Of a stretch of 64,000 bases of DNA, positions 43,639 through 52,697 are shown piece by piece. The stretch covers positions 306,588 to 370,587 of the forward strand of contig NZ_LR027558.1 of assembly GCF_900605005.1 (NCBI RefSeq), read 5' to 3'. How positions within the stretch are numbered: position 1 is the first letter of the stretch; every line of letters begins with the position of its first letter. Source of the DNA: Acidipropionibacterium timonense (GTDB lineage Bacteria > Actinomycetota > Actinomycetes > Propionibacteriales > Propionibacteriaceae). The notes under the pieces are model-generated. The model worked only from the letters and a program-made list of their open reading frames with translations. It was not told the DNA's origin and did not search any database. Made by a program: the position numbers and the translations under genes.

Positions 43639-44331
43639 TCACCCGAAGGCTGGCGCCGGCACCGTCGCGAGGGTGCCGGCGTCGGCGTGCCACACGACGA
43701 TGAGATCGGGCTGGGGTCGGTCGGCGGACGCCGCCAACTCGGTCCAACTCGGGAACGATCCGAGGAAGCCGACGAGATCGGTGATCTGGACGGCGAAGTC
43801 CGGTCCGAGGAACGGCAGTGCCCGCGCCATGGCGTCATGGGTGGCCGCCACGTGGAGGCGTCGCGAGTAGCCCACCCGCATGCCGGGAGCCGGACGCAGC
43901 GGGATCTGCGGGTCCCCACCGAAGAGGCGGTGCAGGGACAGGTGGCTGGGCACCCCGGCCCTGGCCAGGTCGAACTCGAGGTCATCGGCGCGGGCGGCGT
44001 CCAGGACGAGGGAATGGGTGCCCCACGAGAGGTGCTCGAGCCATTCGTCGAGCAGCCGCCAGCACCGGGACAATCTGTCGGGACCGACGAATCGGCCCTG
44101 GATGAGGTCGTCGACGTCCTGGTTCGTCGGCCACCCGGGGCGCACCGAGTGCCGCGCGCGCAGTCGCCCGCGATGACGTCCATGGCGGTCGGTCCGGTCG
44201 GGGTGTTCGGGATCCTCGGTGTCGAATGTCTGCGCCGCCCACAACCTCAGGTGTCGTGCGAGGGCGGCGTCGGCCCCGAACACGTCGCGAACCTCGTCGA
44301 TCGCCATGGCGTGAAGTCGGAACTCACCCAT
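43639..44331 (-). CDS. Hypothetical protein
   Basis: 230 soluble residues not recognised. The N-terminal half is Arg/His/Asp-rich (DTEDPEHPDRTDRHGRHRGR), the remainder has SWGTHSLVLDAARADDLEFDL and ends with LIVVWHADAGTLATVPAP. Leaderless start: TACGGT (44343 to 44338), 6-nt gap, ATG. It converges on the NCS2 permease with 6 bp between stops. Confidence 0.75.
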   Translation of the reverse strand: MGEFRLHAMAIDEVRDVFGADAALARHLRLWAAQTFDTEDPEHPDRTDRHGRHRGRLRARHSVRPGWPTNQDVDDLIQGRFVGPDRLSRCWRLLDEWLEHLSWGTHSLVLDAARADDLEFDLARAGVPSHLSLHRLFGGDPQIPLRPAPGMRVGYSRRLHVAATHDAMARALPFLGPDFAVQITDLVGFLGSFPSWTELAASADRPQPDLIVVWHADAGTLATVPAPAFG

Positions 44332-44378
44332 GGCACCACCGTACCCGCCGGCTTGTCACGAGGCTCTAAGGTGGGCCC

Positions 44379-44468
44379 ATGAACCCCCGATCCCGCCAGT
44401 TCGTCGTCACCGGGGTGCTCACCATCCTCGTCCTCATCGTCGTGCTCGGCGCGATCCTCCACCACTGA
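44379..44468 (+). CDS. 29-residue single-helix membrane protein
   Basis: The peptide begins MNPRSRQFVV and continues as one hydrophobic helix (about residues 8-27) ending ILHH, with positive residues at the N-terminus. A TAAGGT hexamer (44367-44372) stands 6 nt before the ATG, the same leaderless arrangement as many verified genes here, which argues that it is real. The next gene starts 25 bp downstream on the same strand. Similar tiny membrane proteins are easily missed by gene callers. Function unknown. Confidence 0.6.
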   Translation: MNPRSRQFVVTGVLTILVLIVVLGAILHH

Positions 44469-44493
44469 GGTGCCCGTGGCAGGATGGGGGACC

Positions 44494-45441
44494 ATGAACG
44501 CTGCCGCACGCCCTGCCCTCGCGGCCCTGGCCGGTCTCACCGGATGGGCTCTGGCGGTCGCCCCGGCGATGGCGGCGCCGGCAGGTTTCACCATCGGTGT
44601 CCAGGGTGTCAAGCAGATCGTCGGTCTGGCGGCCGATTCCGACGGCGGCCGGTACTGGATCACCGATGGGACCAGCGCGACGACGTCGAGACTCGTCGCC
44701 GTCGACGAGAGCGGTGCGAAGGTGGCCTCGGTGCCCTGGGGGGCCACCCCGACGAGCGTCCAGGCCCTGTCCTGGGCCGACGGGCAACTCTTCGTCGGCG
44801 ACATCGGTGATCCCAAGGGCACCCGTTCGTCCATCCAGGTGCTGTCGCCGACGTCGCTGTCGTCGACGACCTCGAGCTGGAAGGCCTGGGACCTGGCCTA
44901 CCCCGACGGGAAGCACGACGCCGCCGCCATGGCGGTGAGCTCGAAGGGCAACATCTACGTCATCACCCGAGGGTCCTCCCCGGCGATCTACCGGGCACCC
45001 ACGACGCTGAGCAGGGAGTCGGTCAACACCCTCACCAAGGTGGCCAGTGCCCCGGCCGGGGTCACCGACGCCACCTTCCTGCCCGACGGAGCCCGCATCG
45101 CCCTGCGCACCTCCTCGGCGGTGATCGTCGTCGACGCCTACACGTGGAAGACCGTCGGGGCGGCGACGACGTCGACCACCGGTGGCCAGGCCCTCACGAC
45201 CGACCTGGCCCAGAAGGGGCTCGAGGTGGGCACGACGAGCTCGACGGTCGTCGGCGCCGACATCCCCACGGCGGTCGACCCGCAGGCGACCGCGGTGGCC
45301 ACCGCCTCGGCGACGCCGGCCGTCGTCCGGACCACGGCGAAGAGGTCCTCGGGGACCCTCTGGGTGGTCCTGGCGGCCTCGGCCCTGGCCGTGGTCGCCG
45401 GACTCACGGTCGGGCTGTGGGGTCGACGATCCTCTCGATGA
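44494..45441 (+). CDS. Secreted, C-terminally membrane-anchored beta-propeller-like protein
   Basis: 315 residues with a signal peptide (MNAAARPALAALAGL..., cleavage after APAMAA), a body with several short repeats of the type GRYWITD / GQLFVGDIG / GNIYVITRG typical of beta-propeller blades, and a C-terminal helix (about 290-308) plus basic GRRSSR tail. No enzyme motif. Alternative GTG at 44470 rejected because the signal peptide fits the ATG at 44494. Tail-overlaps serC by 38 bp. Confidence 0.78.
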   Translation: MNAAARPALAALAGLTGWALAVAPAMAAPAGFTIGVQGVKQIVGLAADSDGGRYWITDGTSATTSRLVAVDESGAKVASVPWGATPTSVQALSWADGQLFVGDIGDPKGTRSSIQVLSPTSLSSTTSSWKAWDLAYPDGKHDAAAMAVSSKGNIYVITRGSSPAIYRAPTTLSRESVNTLTKVASAPAGVTDATFLPDGARIALRTSSAVIVVDAYTWKTVGAATTSTTGGQALTTDLAQKGLEVGTTSSTVVGADIPTAVDPQATAVATASATPAVVRTTAKRSSGTLWVVLAASALAVVAGLTVGLWGRRSSR

Positions 45442-46540
45442 TCCAGTCGAGGCAGCCGACGAGGGCCTCGACGTCGGCCGGGTCGACGGCGGCGAAGGTG
45501 CCCACGCGGATCTGGTTGCGACCGAGCTTGCGGTAGCCCTCGATGTCGACGATCCCATTGTCGCGGGCGACCTGGCACAGCCGTGCGGCGTCCACGGACG
45601 GGTCGAGGTCGATGGTGACGACGACGGGGCTGCGCAGGGTCGGGTCGGTGACGAAGGGCATGGCCAACGGGTGGTCCTCGGCCCAGCGGTAGAGCAGTCC
45701 GGAGGACGCGTGGGTGCGTTGGCCCACCCAGGCCATGCCGCCCTGGGCGAGCACCCATTCGATCTGGGCGCGGGCCATGACGAGGGTGGCCAGGGCGGGC
45801 GTGTTGAGGGTCTGGTCCGATCGCGAGTTCGTCAGCGCGACCGACAGGTCGAGGATGGCGGGCACCCACCGTGCGGAAGCCGTCAGGCGTTCGGCTCGCT
45901 CGATGGCCCTCGGGGACAGGAAGGACAGCCACAGGCCGCCGTCGGAGGCGAGGTTCTTCTGAGGTGAGAAGTAGTAGGCGTCGGTCTGCGAGAGGTCGGC
46001 GTCGACACCGCCGGCGGCCGAGGTCGCGTCGATGAGGACGAGGGCGTCGTCGTCGACGTCGTCGGGTCTGCGCACCGGGGCCACGACGCCGGTCGAGGTC
46101 TCGTTGTGCGGCCAGCAGTAGGCGTCCACCCCCGGCACGGCCGTGGGGACGGCGAGCTGCCCGGGGTCGGCCTCGAAGACGGCCGGGTCGGCCAGGAACG
46201 GCGCCCGGTGCAGGGCGGTGGCGAACTTGTGACCGAACTCCCCGAAGACCCCGGTGGCGGCGCGGTGGTCGACGAGACAGACGCTGGCGGCGTCCCAGAA
46301 GAGGCTGGCGCCCCCGTTGCCGAGGGCGATCTCGTACCCGTCGGGGGCCCGGTACAGCTCGGCCAGGCCCTCCCGGATGGCGGCGACGATGTGCTTGACC
46401 GGGGCCTGACGGTGCGAGGTGCCCATCACCGAGTCCGGGGCCGACAAGGACTGCAGCACCTCGGTGCGGATTCGGCTGGGGCCCGAGCCGAAGCGGGTGT
46501 CGGCGGGCAGCAGGCCCGAGGGGATACGCAGGTCGTCCAT
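45404..46540 (-). CDS. serC: Phosphoserine transaminase
   Basis: PLP enzyme of serine synthesis, 378 residues: RFGSGPSRIR at the start, GTSHRQAPVKHIV, GNGGASLFWDAA and the PLP lysine 195 in YFSPQKNLASDGG. It is of the actinobacterial-type SerC. Single gene; the upstream region is shared with the divergent nagA. Confidence 0.95.
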   Translation of the reverse strand: MDDLRIPSGLLPADTRFGSGPSRIRTEVLQSLSAPDSVMGTSHRQAPVKHIVAAIREGLAELYRAPDGYEIALGNGGASLFWDAASVCLVDHRAATGVFGEFGHKFATALHRAPFLADPAVFEADPGQLAVPTAVPGVDAYCWPHNETSTGVVAPVRRPDDVDDDALVLIDATSAAGGVDADLSQTDAYYFSPQKNLASDGGLWLSFLSPRAIERAERLTASARWVPAILDLSVALTNSRSDQTLNTPALATLVMARAQIEWVLAQGGMAWVGQRTHASSGLLYRWAEDHPLAMPFVTDPTLRSPVVVTIDLDPSVDAARLCQVARDNGIVDIEGYRKLGRNQIRVGTFAAVDPADVEALVGCLDWIIERIVDPTARP

Positions 46541-46649
46541 GACGACAGTGTCGCAGCCGGAGTGCTCGATCACCGGGGATGTCCACTCGCGGGTTCCGAC
46601 GGGGGTGAGTGTGCGACCATGGGAGGACAACCGACGGAGGTCTGCTGAC

Positions 46650-47816
46650 ATGCTCATGTCGTCCCAGCGCGTTCTGCGACCCGATGGCGCCCTGGCGCCG
46701 GCGACGATCCACATCGAGGGGGATCGCATCGTCGCCGTCGACGACGCCGTCCTGCCGGAGGCCGAGGTCGTCGACCTGGTGATCCTGCCCGGGTACGTCG
46801 ACACCCACTGCCACGGCGCGGCCGGTGCCGATTTCGCCGACCCCGACCCGCAGAAGGTGCGGGCCGCCATCGCCCATCACCGTGCCATGGGCACGACGAC
46901 CCAGTTCGCCAGCACGGTGACCGAGGCCATGGACGACCTCGTCGAGCAGATCGGCCGGCTGCGAGGCTTCGTCGAGGCAGGGGAACTGGCCGGAATCCAC
47001 CTCGAGGGCCCGTTCCTGGCCGAGAGCCGCAAGGGCGCCCACAACCCGGAGCTCCTGCGCGACCCCACCCCCGAAGCGGTCGGGCGGTTGCTCGACGCCG
47101 GTGGCGACGCGGTGCGGATGATCACCCTGGCACCGGAGCGTCGCTGCGGCATCGAGGCGGTCGGCACCATCCACGCCGCCGGGGTCCACGCCGCGTTCGG
47201 GCACTCGGAGGCCGACGCCCGCACCGCCCATGACGCTGTCGACGCCGGTGCCGACGTCGTCACCCATCTCTTCAACGCCATGGCGTCGATCCACCACCGC
47301 AGGCCGGGGCCGATCCCGTGGATGCTCACCGACCCGCGGGTCATGTGTGAGCTCATCTGCGACGGGGTCCACGTCGCCCCGGACGTGCTGCGCATGGCGA
47401 TCGAGACCGCTGGGCCGCGCCGGGTCGCCCTGGTGACCGATGCCATGAGCGCCACCGGTCAGCCCGACGGGCAGTACCGGCTCGGGTCGTTGTCGGTGCA
47501 GGTCGACGACGGAAGGGCCCGGATCCTCAACCCGGACGGGACCCTCGGCGCCATCGCCGGGTCGACCCTCACCATGGGTGCGGCCGTCGAGTTCCTCGTC
47601 CGGGTCGTCGGCATCGACCTGGCCGATGTCGCGACCATGGCGTCCACCACGCCGGCCCGGGTGCACGGGCTGGACGAGGTCGGCGTCATCGAGCCGGGGC
47701 GCCGCGCCGACCTGTGCCTGGTCACGGCCGAGGGGCATCTGGAGCGGGTCATCCGGGGTGGACACGAGGTCGACCGTTCCACGGTCACCGGAACGGAGCC
47801 GTCCGCCGTGCGATGA
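46650..47816 (+). CDS. nagA: N-acetylglucosamine-6-phosphate deacetylase
   Basis: Amidohydrolase of 388 residues that removes acetate from GlcNAc-6-P before NagB. Metal motif DTHCHG (His53, His55), HLEGPFL, FGHSEAD, THLFNAM and the catalytic Asp in LVTDAMSATG. CGGAGG lies 9 nt before the ATG at 46650; a second ATG two codons later is possible. Confidence 0.95.
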   Translation: MLMSSQRVLRPDGALAPATIHIEGDRIVAVDDAVLPEAEVVDLVILPGYVDTHCHGAAGADFADPDPQKVRAAIAHHRAMGTTTQFASTVTEAMDDLVEQIGRLRGFVEAGELAGIHLEGPFLAESRKGAHNPELLRDPTPEAVGRLLDAGGDAVRMITLAPERRCGIEAVGTIHAAGVHAAFGHSEADARTAHDAVDAGADVVTHLFNAMASIHHRRPGPIPWMLTDPRVMCELICDGVHVAPDVLRMAIETAGPRRVALVTDAMSATGQPDGQYRLGSLSVQVDDGRARILNPDGTLGAIAGSTLTMGAAVEFLVRVVGIDLADVATMASTTPARVHGLDEVGVIEPGRRADLCLVTAEGHLERVIRGGHEVDRSTVTGTEPSAVR

Positions 47817-47858
47817 TGCATCTGTCCCCGTCGGGTCGGGGACGGAGCGGAGGACGCG

Positions 47859-48563
47859 GTGAGTGAGCTCATCGACACCACGGAGATGTATCTGCGGACC
47901 CTCTACGAGTTGCTCGAGGAGGGGATCGACCTCAAACGTGCCCGGATCGTCGAGCGCCTGCACCAGTCCGGTCCGACGGTCTCCCAGACCGTCTCACGGA
48001 TGGAACGTGACGGACTGCTCGTCGTGCGACCGGATCGGTCCATCGAACTCACCCAGGAGGGGCACGACGTCGCCCAAGGGGTCATGAGGCGTCATCGGCT
48101 CGCCGAGTGCCTCCTCACCCAGGTCATCGGGCTGGCGCGTCCCCTCGTCCACGATGAGGCATGTCGGTGGGAGCACGTCATCTCGCCGGAGGTCGAGCAA
48201 CGGATCGCCCGGATCCTCGGCGATCCACGGGTCTCCCCCTACGGAACGGCCATTCCGCGGTGCGACCACGGCTGTCCGCCCGATGCGGCCGACTTCTTCC
48301 GGGCCGACTCCCGGCCGCTCGACGAGATGCTCGACGCCGAGCCGACGGGTGGTTCGTTCGTCCTGGTGCGGATGAGCGAGTACTTCCAGGCCACCGAGCC
48401 CAACCTCGAGACCGCCGAGCGGGTGGGAATGCTCCCCGGCAGCCGCATCGAGGCCCATCTGGAGGACGACCTCGTCGTCGTCACGACCGATACCGGTGAG
48501 GCGGAGTTCCCCATGGACGCCGCCTCCGGGCTCTTCGTCGCCGCTGTCGGGGAGACGTCATGA
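47859..48563 (+). CDS. DtxR/IdeR-family metal-dependent repressor
   Basis: 234 residues with the family order: winged helix ([30 protein letters not shown]), dimer/metal domain (RHRLAECLL...[12 protein letters not shown], whose Cys, Glu and His match the primary metal site) and a C-terminal SH3-like domain. Both metal sites appear intact. GTG start with GCGGAGGA upstream. Overlaps the next gene by ATGA, so it leads a three-gene operon. Confidence 0.93.
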   Translation: MSELIDTTEMYLRTLYELLEEGIDLKRARIVERLHQSGPTVSQTVSRMERDGLLVVRPDRSIELTQEGHDVAQGVMRRHRLAECLLTQVIGLARPLVHDEACRWEHVISPEVEQRIARILGDPRVSPYGTAIPRCDHGCPPDAADFFRADSRPLDEMLDAEPTGGSFVLVRMSEYFQATEPNLETAERVGMLPGSRIEAHLEDDLVVVTTDTGEAEFPMDAASGLFVAAVGETS

Positions 48564-49630
48564 GTGGGCGCCGTCCGTCCGTCGAACCGATGCCGAACGA
48601 GTCGATCTCGCTGATGTGTCGACACGGGTGGGTCGACGCCGCCGACTCGATGTTGCGTGAGCGCCGTGCCCTGGGCGACGAGGACCCCGCCGTGGGTCGG
48701 GCGGCCGCGCTGGCCTCGGTGGCCCGACGAGTGCTCGTCCTCGACGCCGAGGACTTCCAGGAGATCGCCACCCTCGTGCCCGAGCGGTTCCGGCATCGTC
48801 TCGTCGACGCCGGATTCCCGCACGAACCGCGGGCCATGCGCCGTGGCGCCCTGGGCGACCTGGTGCCGCTCTTCGAACTCATGCTCGAGGTGCTCGACCT
48901 GCGCATGGTGCGTGAGGAACCACAGCACGTCGTCGTCACCGCCCACATCATCGGCGAGTACCTCGGCCAGCTGGCGTGGCAGCCGCGCCTCGGGGACGGC
49001 GGCGACCCCCTCACCCTGCCCGGCAAGGTCGGTGGCAAGTGGGGCGGCGACGGCATCGGGTGCGCCCACACCTCGGCGATGAACGCCACCGCCCGACGGG
49101 CCCTGCACGCCGCCCAGGGGGACGAGACCGGCTACACCTCGTACCTCGACAAGTTCCACTCGCGCCTGGGCGAGGCACTCGGGGTGTGCGCCATGAACCA
49201 CGAGACGATCGAGGCGGGGGAGCGGCCCGACGTCGGCATCACCTGCCCACATCCGTGCGCGTGGGTGCTCCAGGGCAGTCGCCAGGAGCGTCGCGACCTC
49301 GACGCACGGGTGCGCCTGGCGCGGATCTACCAGGAGTCACCGCTGGTGGCCCTGCGTCACCACGCGCCGGTCGGCCATTTCTTCGGGGTGCCCTCGCCCG
49401 CCGAGATCTCGGGGGCGTGGATCGACACCTGGGACAAGCTCAACGAGCAGTGGCCCGACGGTTCGAACCCGCTGCTCGACCCCGCATCACCCGGCCGGGA
49501 CGTGCGGGCCCCCAAGGAGGCCCTGCCGGGTCTGTCACGCCTGGTCTCGGTCATCGGGCGCCAGCAGATCCGTTCCGGGACGCTCCTGCACGACCTGGCC
49601 GACGCCACGATCGAGGAGCTCGGACGGTGA
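48560..49630 (+). CDS. Uncharacterised protein in the dtxR operon
   Basis: 356 soluble residues not recognised. The C-terminal half has a suggestive cluster of conserved-looking Cys/His residues: [33 protein letters not shown] and RHHAPVGHF. These could bind a metal, which would suit its coupling to a DtxR-type repressor. The N-terminal third is helical ([21 protein letters not shown]). ATGA and GTGA overlaps link it to the regulator upstream and the methyltransferase downstream. Confidence 0.8.
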   Translation: MSGRRPSVEPMPNESISLMCRHGWVDAADSMLRERRALGDEDPAVGRAAALASVARRVLVLDAEDFQEIATLVPERFRHRLVDAGFPHEPRAMRRGALGDLVPLFELMLEVLDLRMVREEPQHVVVTAHIIGEYLGQLAWQPRLGDGGDPLTLPGKVGGKWGGDGIGCAHTSAMNATARRALHAAQGDETGYTSYLDKFHSRLGEALGVCAMNHETIEAGERPDVGITCPHPCAWVLQGSRQERRDLDARVRLARIYQESPLVALRHHAPVGHFFGVPSPAEISGAWIDTWDKLNEQWPDGSNPLLDPASPGRDVRAPKEALPGLSRLVSVIGRQQIRSGTLLHDLADATIEELGR

Positions 49631-50466
49631 GGATCCCGGAGCGCGCAGGAGTGGTCGAGGTCGCCCGGCGGCTGGGTCTGGCCGACCCCGACGAGAGTTG
49701 GCCGGACTACCTGGCGAGGTTCCACGAGGAGCGACCCGGGGTGATCCAGGCGGTGCTCGAGGACTGTCGGGCGGGCAGCCGCGACCCCTACGACTGGCTG
49801 GCCAGATCCGTGTCGAGGTCGGCCCGGGTCGTCGTCGACGTGTGCTGCGGGGCCGGTGCCCTGACGAGGCGACTGGCGATGCCCGGCCGGCAGGTCGTCG
49901 GCGTCGAGGCGCTGGACGCGGAACTGGCCCTGGCTCGATCCCGGGCCGGCGAGGGGGTGCGCGTCGTACGGGGGACGCCGACCGCCCTGCCGATGGGCGA
50001 CGGGCAGGTCGACGCCGTCGTCACCTCGATGGGCATGGTGACGACGCGCGACCCGCGGGCCCTGGCGGCCGAGGCCGCACGGGTGTTGCGCCCGGGTGGG
50101 GTGTTCGCCGCCATGGCGCCGACGGTTCGTCCGGTGCGTCGGGCCATGGTCGGGCCGGCGCTCGAGGTGGCTCGGCGGGTGGGGTCCGTGCCCTCCTTCC
50201 CCGGGGCCCTCGAGATGCGCATGAGGGCGCTGCTGGCCGACGCCGGACTGCGGATGGTCGAGGACGCGCGGTCCTGCTACGGGTACACCGTCGTCGACGA
50301 GGAGGCCGCCTCGAGGGTGATCGGGGCGCTGTACCTGCCCGGATCGACGCCGCGAGGTCGCCGGTCCGCCGTCGCATGGCTGGCGCGACGGGCGGCGTCG
50401 GGGCAACCGGTGACCCTGCCGGTGCCGATGCGTCGGATCGTCGCGGTGAAGTCGCCCGGGGCCTGA
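49627..50466 (+). CDS. Class I SAM-dependent methyltransferase
   Basis: 279 residues with the SAM-binding VVDVCCGAGALTRRL, the acidic loop VVGVEALD, the motif ALPMGDGQVDAVVTSMGM and ARVLRPGGVFAAMAP. An extra ~60-residue helical N-terminus precedes the fold. Substrate unknown; small-molecule methyltransferases of the UbiE/type 11 group look alike. Third gene of the dtxR-led operon. Confidence 0.88.
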   Translation: MRIPERAGVVEVARRLGLADPDESWPDYLARFHEERPGVIQAVLEDCRAGSRDPYDWLARSVSRSARVVVDVCCGAGALTRRLAMPGRQVVGVEALDAELALARSRAGEGVRVVRGTPTALPMGDGQVDAVVTSMGMVTTRDPRALAAEAARVLRPGGVFAAMAPTVRPVRRAMVGPALEVARRVGSVPSFPGALEMRMRALLADAGLRMVEDARSCYGYTVVDEEAASRVIGALYLPGSTPRGRRSAVAWLARRAASGQPVTLPVPMRRIVAVKSPGA

Positions 50467-50580
50467 TCCCCGTCCCCGGGCGCGCGGAACCTGACCCTGT
50501 GCCCGGAATAGTGTGACGCCGTCGGGTGTTCAGTGGACGTACGCCCGTGACCGGGAACCTCAACATCTTCGGAGGACAGC

Positions 50581-50943
50581 ATGGCAACCGTCGCGCTCAC
50601 CAAGGACACCTTCTCCTCGACGATCGACTCGAACGACGTCGTCCTCATCGACTTCTGGGCGAGCTGGTGCGGCCCGTGCCAGCGTTTCTCGCCGATCTAC
50701 GAGGAGGCCAGCGAGCGTCACGACGGGGTCGTCTTCGCCAAGGTCGACACCGAGGACCAGCAGGAGCTGTCGGCCGGACTCGAGATCACCTCGATCCCGA
50801 CCCTCATGGCCTTCCGCGGTGGCTACCTCGTCTTCCGTCAGGCCGGACTGCTCCAGGGCCGTCAGCTCGATGATCTCATCGGTCAGGTCAAGGCCCTCGA
50901 CGTCGAGGAGCTCAAGAAGCAGGCCGCGGCGCAGCAGGCGTGA
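50581..50943 (+). CDS. trxA: Thioredoxin
   Basis: A 120-residue thioredoxin with the active site DFWASWCGPC (Cys30, Cys33), the cis-Pro loop ITSIPTLMAF, and a short Ala/Gln-rich C-terminal tail (KKQAAAQQA). Its Shine-Dalgarno GGAGGACAGC is clear. Single gene. Confidence 0.95.
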   Translation: MATVALTKDTFSSTIDSNDVVLIDFWASWCGPCQRFSPIYEEASERHDGVVFAKVDTEDQQELSAGLEITSIPTLMAFRGGYLVFRQAGLLQGRQLDDLIGQVKALDVEELKKQAAAQQA

Positions 50944-50974
50944 TTCGGTGCTGATGCCCTGACCTCGGGGTCCT

Positions 50975-51039
50975 CCGGCCGGTGGTGATACTCTCACCGC
51001 CGGCCGGCATCGTTTCCGGCCGGACACGCATCGCTGCGT
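50975..51039 (+). promoter_or_regulatory. Promoter and leader of the sugar transporter with three CCGGCCGG palindromes
   Basis: CCGGCCGG occurs at 50975-50982, 51000-51007 and 51016-51023. A GATACT/TACTCT -10 candidate (50987-50994) lies between the first two, embedded in the small inverted repeat GGTGA-N5-TCACC. The last two copies can form a hairpin with an 8-nt loop, followed by a second hairpin ACGCA/TGCGT (51026-51039) just before the Shine-Dalgarno GGAAGGA. Operator or translation-control elements are possible. Confidence 0.5.
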
Positions 51040-51052
51040 CGGAAGGATGGAC

Positions 51053-52693
51053 ATGACCCGTGATGGCGCGCCAGACCCATCGGTCACCGAGCTCGAAGAT
51101 CTCGTCGCGGGGACGCCGCCGTCCGGCCCGCGACGCCGGATCGTCGCGGTTGCTGGTGTGGCCACTCTGGGTTCGTTGCTGTTCGGCTACGACACCGGCG
51201 TCATCTCCGGTGCGTTACCTTTCATGTACCTGCCTCGGGCGGCCGGCGGGCTCCTTCTCACGGCCGGTCACGAAGGTGCCATCGGTGGCACGCTCACTGC
51301 GGGCGCGGCGCTCGGCGCACTGCTGGGCGGGTGGGCCTCGGACCGGTGGGGGCGCCGCCACAACCTCCTCATGCTGGCGCTGCTCTTCTTCGTCGGTGCG
51401 GTGGGGACGGCCTTGTCGCCGTCGGTGTGGGTCATGTACCCCTTCCGGGTCATTCTCGGCATGGCCGTCGGGGCGGGTTCGGCAACGGTGCCGGTGTATC
51501 TGTCGGAGACCTCGCCGCGACAGACTCGTGGCCGCGTCGTCGCCCTCGACCAGTTCATGATCGTGTCGGGTCAGCTCCTGGCCTTCGGCATGAATGCGGC
51601 CATCAGCGCAGCTCACGGTGGGCCCCAGCTCGTCGTCTCGGCAGATCCCTCGGGCCACGTCACTGCCGGCCGGTACACCCTCGATGCCCTGCGTGCCGCT
51701 GCGTCCGGAGGAGGGTCGCGGATCGGCGACCCGGCCTTCCGGGCCTTCCTCGACCAGCTCGTCGTCACGAGTGGAACCGGATCCGCGTGGCGGTGGATGC
51801 TCGTGCTCTGTTCGATCCCGGCCGTCGGGTTGTGGGTCGGGATGCGGGCGATGCCGGAGTCGGCGCGCTGGTACGTGGCTCACGGGAGGTTGCGCGAGGC
51901 GGTCGGTGCCCTCAAGCGGGTGCGCTCAGAGACCGACTCCGTCGAGGACGAGATGCGCGAGATCGTCGACTCCCACCGGGCGGACGAGGCCGCGCTCGGT
52001 CATCGTGAGCAGGTGTCCGTCGTCCGATCAACGCCGTGGTTGCGCCGGCTCATGATCGTCGGAGTTTTCCTGGCGGTAGTCAACCAGACCACCGGAGTCA
52101 ACACGGTGATGTACTACGCGCCCAAGGTGCTCGAGTACGCCGGCATGAGCACGTCGACGTCGATCATCGCCCAGGTCGGGAACGGGGTGATGTCGGTCAT
52201 CGGGGCGGCGGCGGGCCTTGTGCTCATCACACGATTCAGCCGGCGTGGCCTGCTCATCTTCGACGTATTGGCCGTCGCAGCGTGTCTGCTGGCCATCTCG
52301 GCGACCTTCCATTTCGTCATCGCTTCGCACCTGGGGTCCGGAACCTCTGCGCCACGGTGGGCCGCCCTGCTCGTCCTGGCGCTCATGGCAGTGTTCATGC
52401 TCGTCGTCCAGTCGACGAACGGGACGGTGGTCTGGACGATGCTCGGCGAGATGTTCCCGGCGCGTGTGCGTGGGGTCATGAACGGCACGGCGGTGTTCTG
52501 CATGTGGGTTGCCAATGCCGTCATCACGTGGACCTTCCCGACGATGATGGCCGACCTCGGGGGAGCGACGACCTACGCCCTGTACGGGGTGCTCAACATC
52601 GTCATCGCCGCCGTGCTGTTCAAGGTCATGCCCGAGACGCGGGGCCGATCGCTCGAGCAGATCGAGGTCGAGATGTCGAGGCGGTACGCCTGA
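51053..52693 (+). CDS. Sugar-porter MFS transporter with an extra loop insertion
   Basis: The 546-residue permease has the sugar porter signatures: GSLLFGYDTGVISGALPF, GGWASDRWGRRHN, VPVYLSETSPRQTRGR, NQTTGVNTVMYYAPKV, GEMFPARVRGVMNG and PETRGRSLEQIE. Between helices 5 and 6 (about residues 188-242) there is an additional ~55-residue segment, rich in Gly/Ser and charged residues, where typical members go almost directly to WRWML. ATG 51053 is preferred to 51047 because GGAAGGA would overlap the latter. Substrate likely a hexose or polyol. Confidence 0.9.
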   Translation: MTRDGAPDPSVTELEDLVAGTPPSGPRRRIVAVAGVATLGSLLFGYDTGVISGALPFMYLPRAAGGLLLTAGHEGAIGGTLTAGAALGALLGGWASDRWGRRHNLLMLALLFFVGAVGTALSPSVWVMYPFRVILGMAVGAGSATVPVYLSETSPRQTRGRVVALDQFMIVSGQLLAFGMNAAISAAHGGPQLVVSADPSGHVTAGRYTLDALRAAASGGGSRIGDPAFRAFLDQLVVTSGTGSAWRWMLVLCSIPAVGLWVGMRAMPESARWYVAHGRLREAVGALKRVRSETDSVEDEMREIVDSHRADEAALGHREQVSVVRSTPWLRRLMIVGVFLAVVNQTTGVNTVMYYAPKVLEYAGMSTSTSIIAQVGNGVMSVIGAAAGLVLITRFSRRGLLIFDVLAVAACLLAISATFHFVIASHLGSGTSAPRWAALLVLALMAVFMLVVQSTNGTVVWTMLGEMFPARVRGVMNGTAVFCMWVANAVITWTFPTMMADLGGATTYALYGVLNIVIAAVLFKVMPETRGRSLEQIEVEMSRRYA

Positions 52694-52697
52694 CCGG

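Noticed and set aside
45138-47963. 941-codon minus-strand open frame across nagA and serC
   Set aside because: Shadow of nagA and a shifted frame of serC; no family match by eye.
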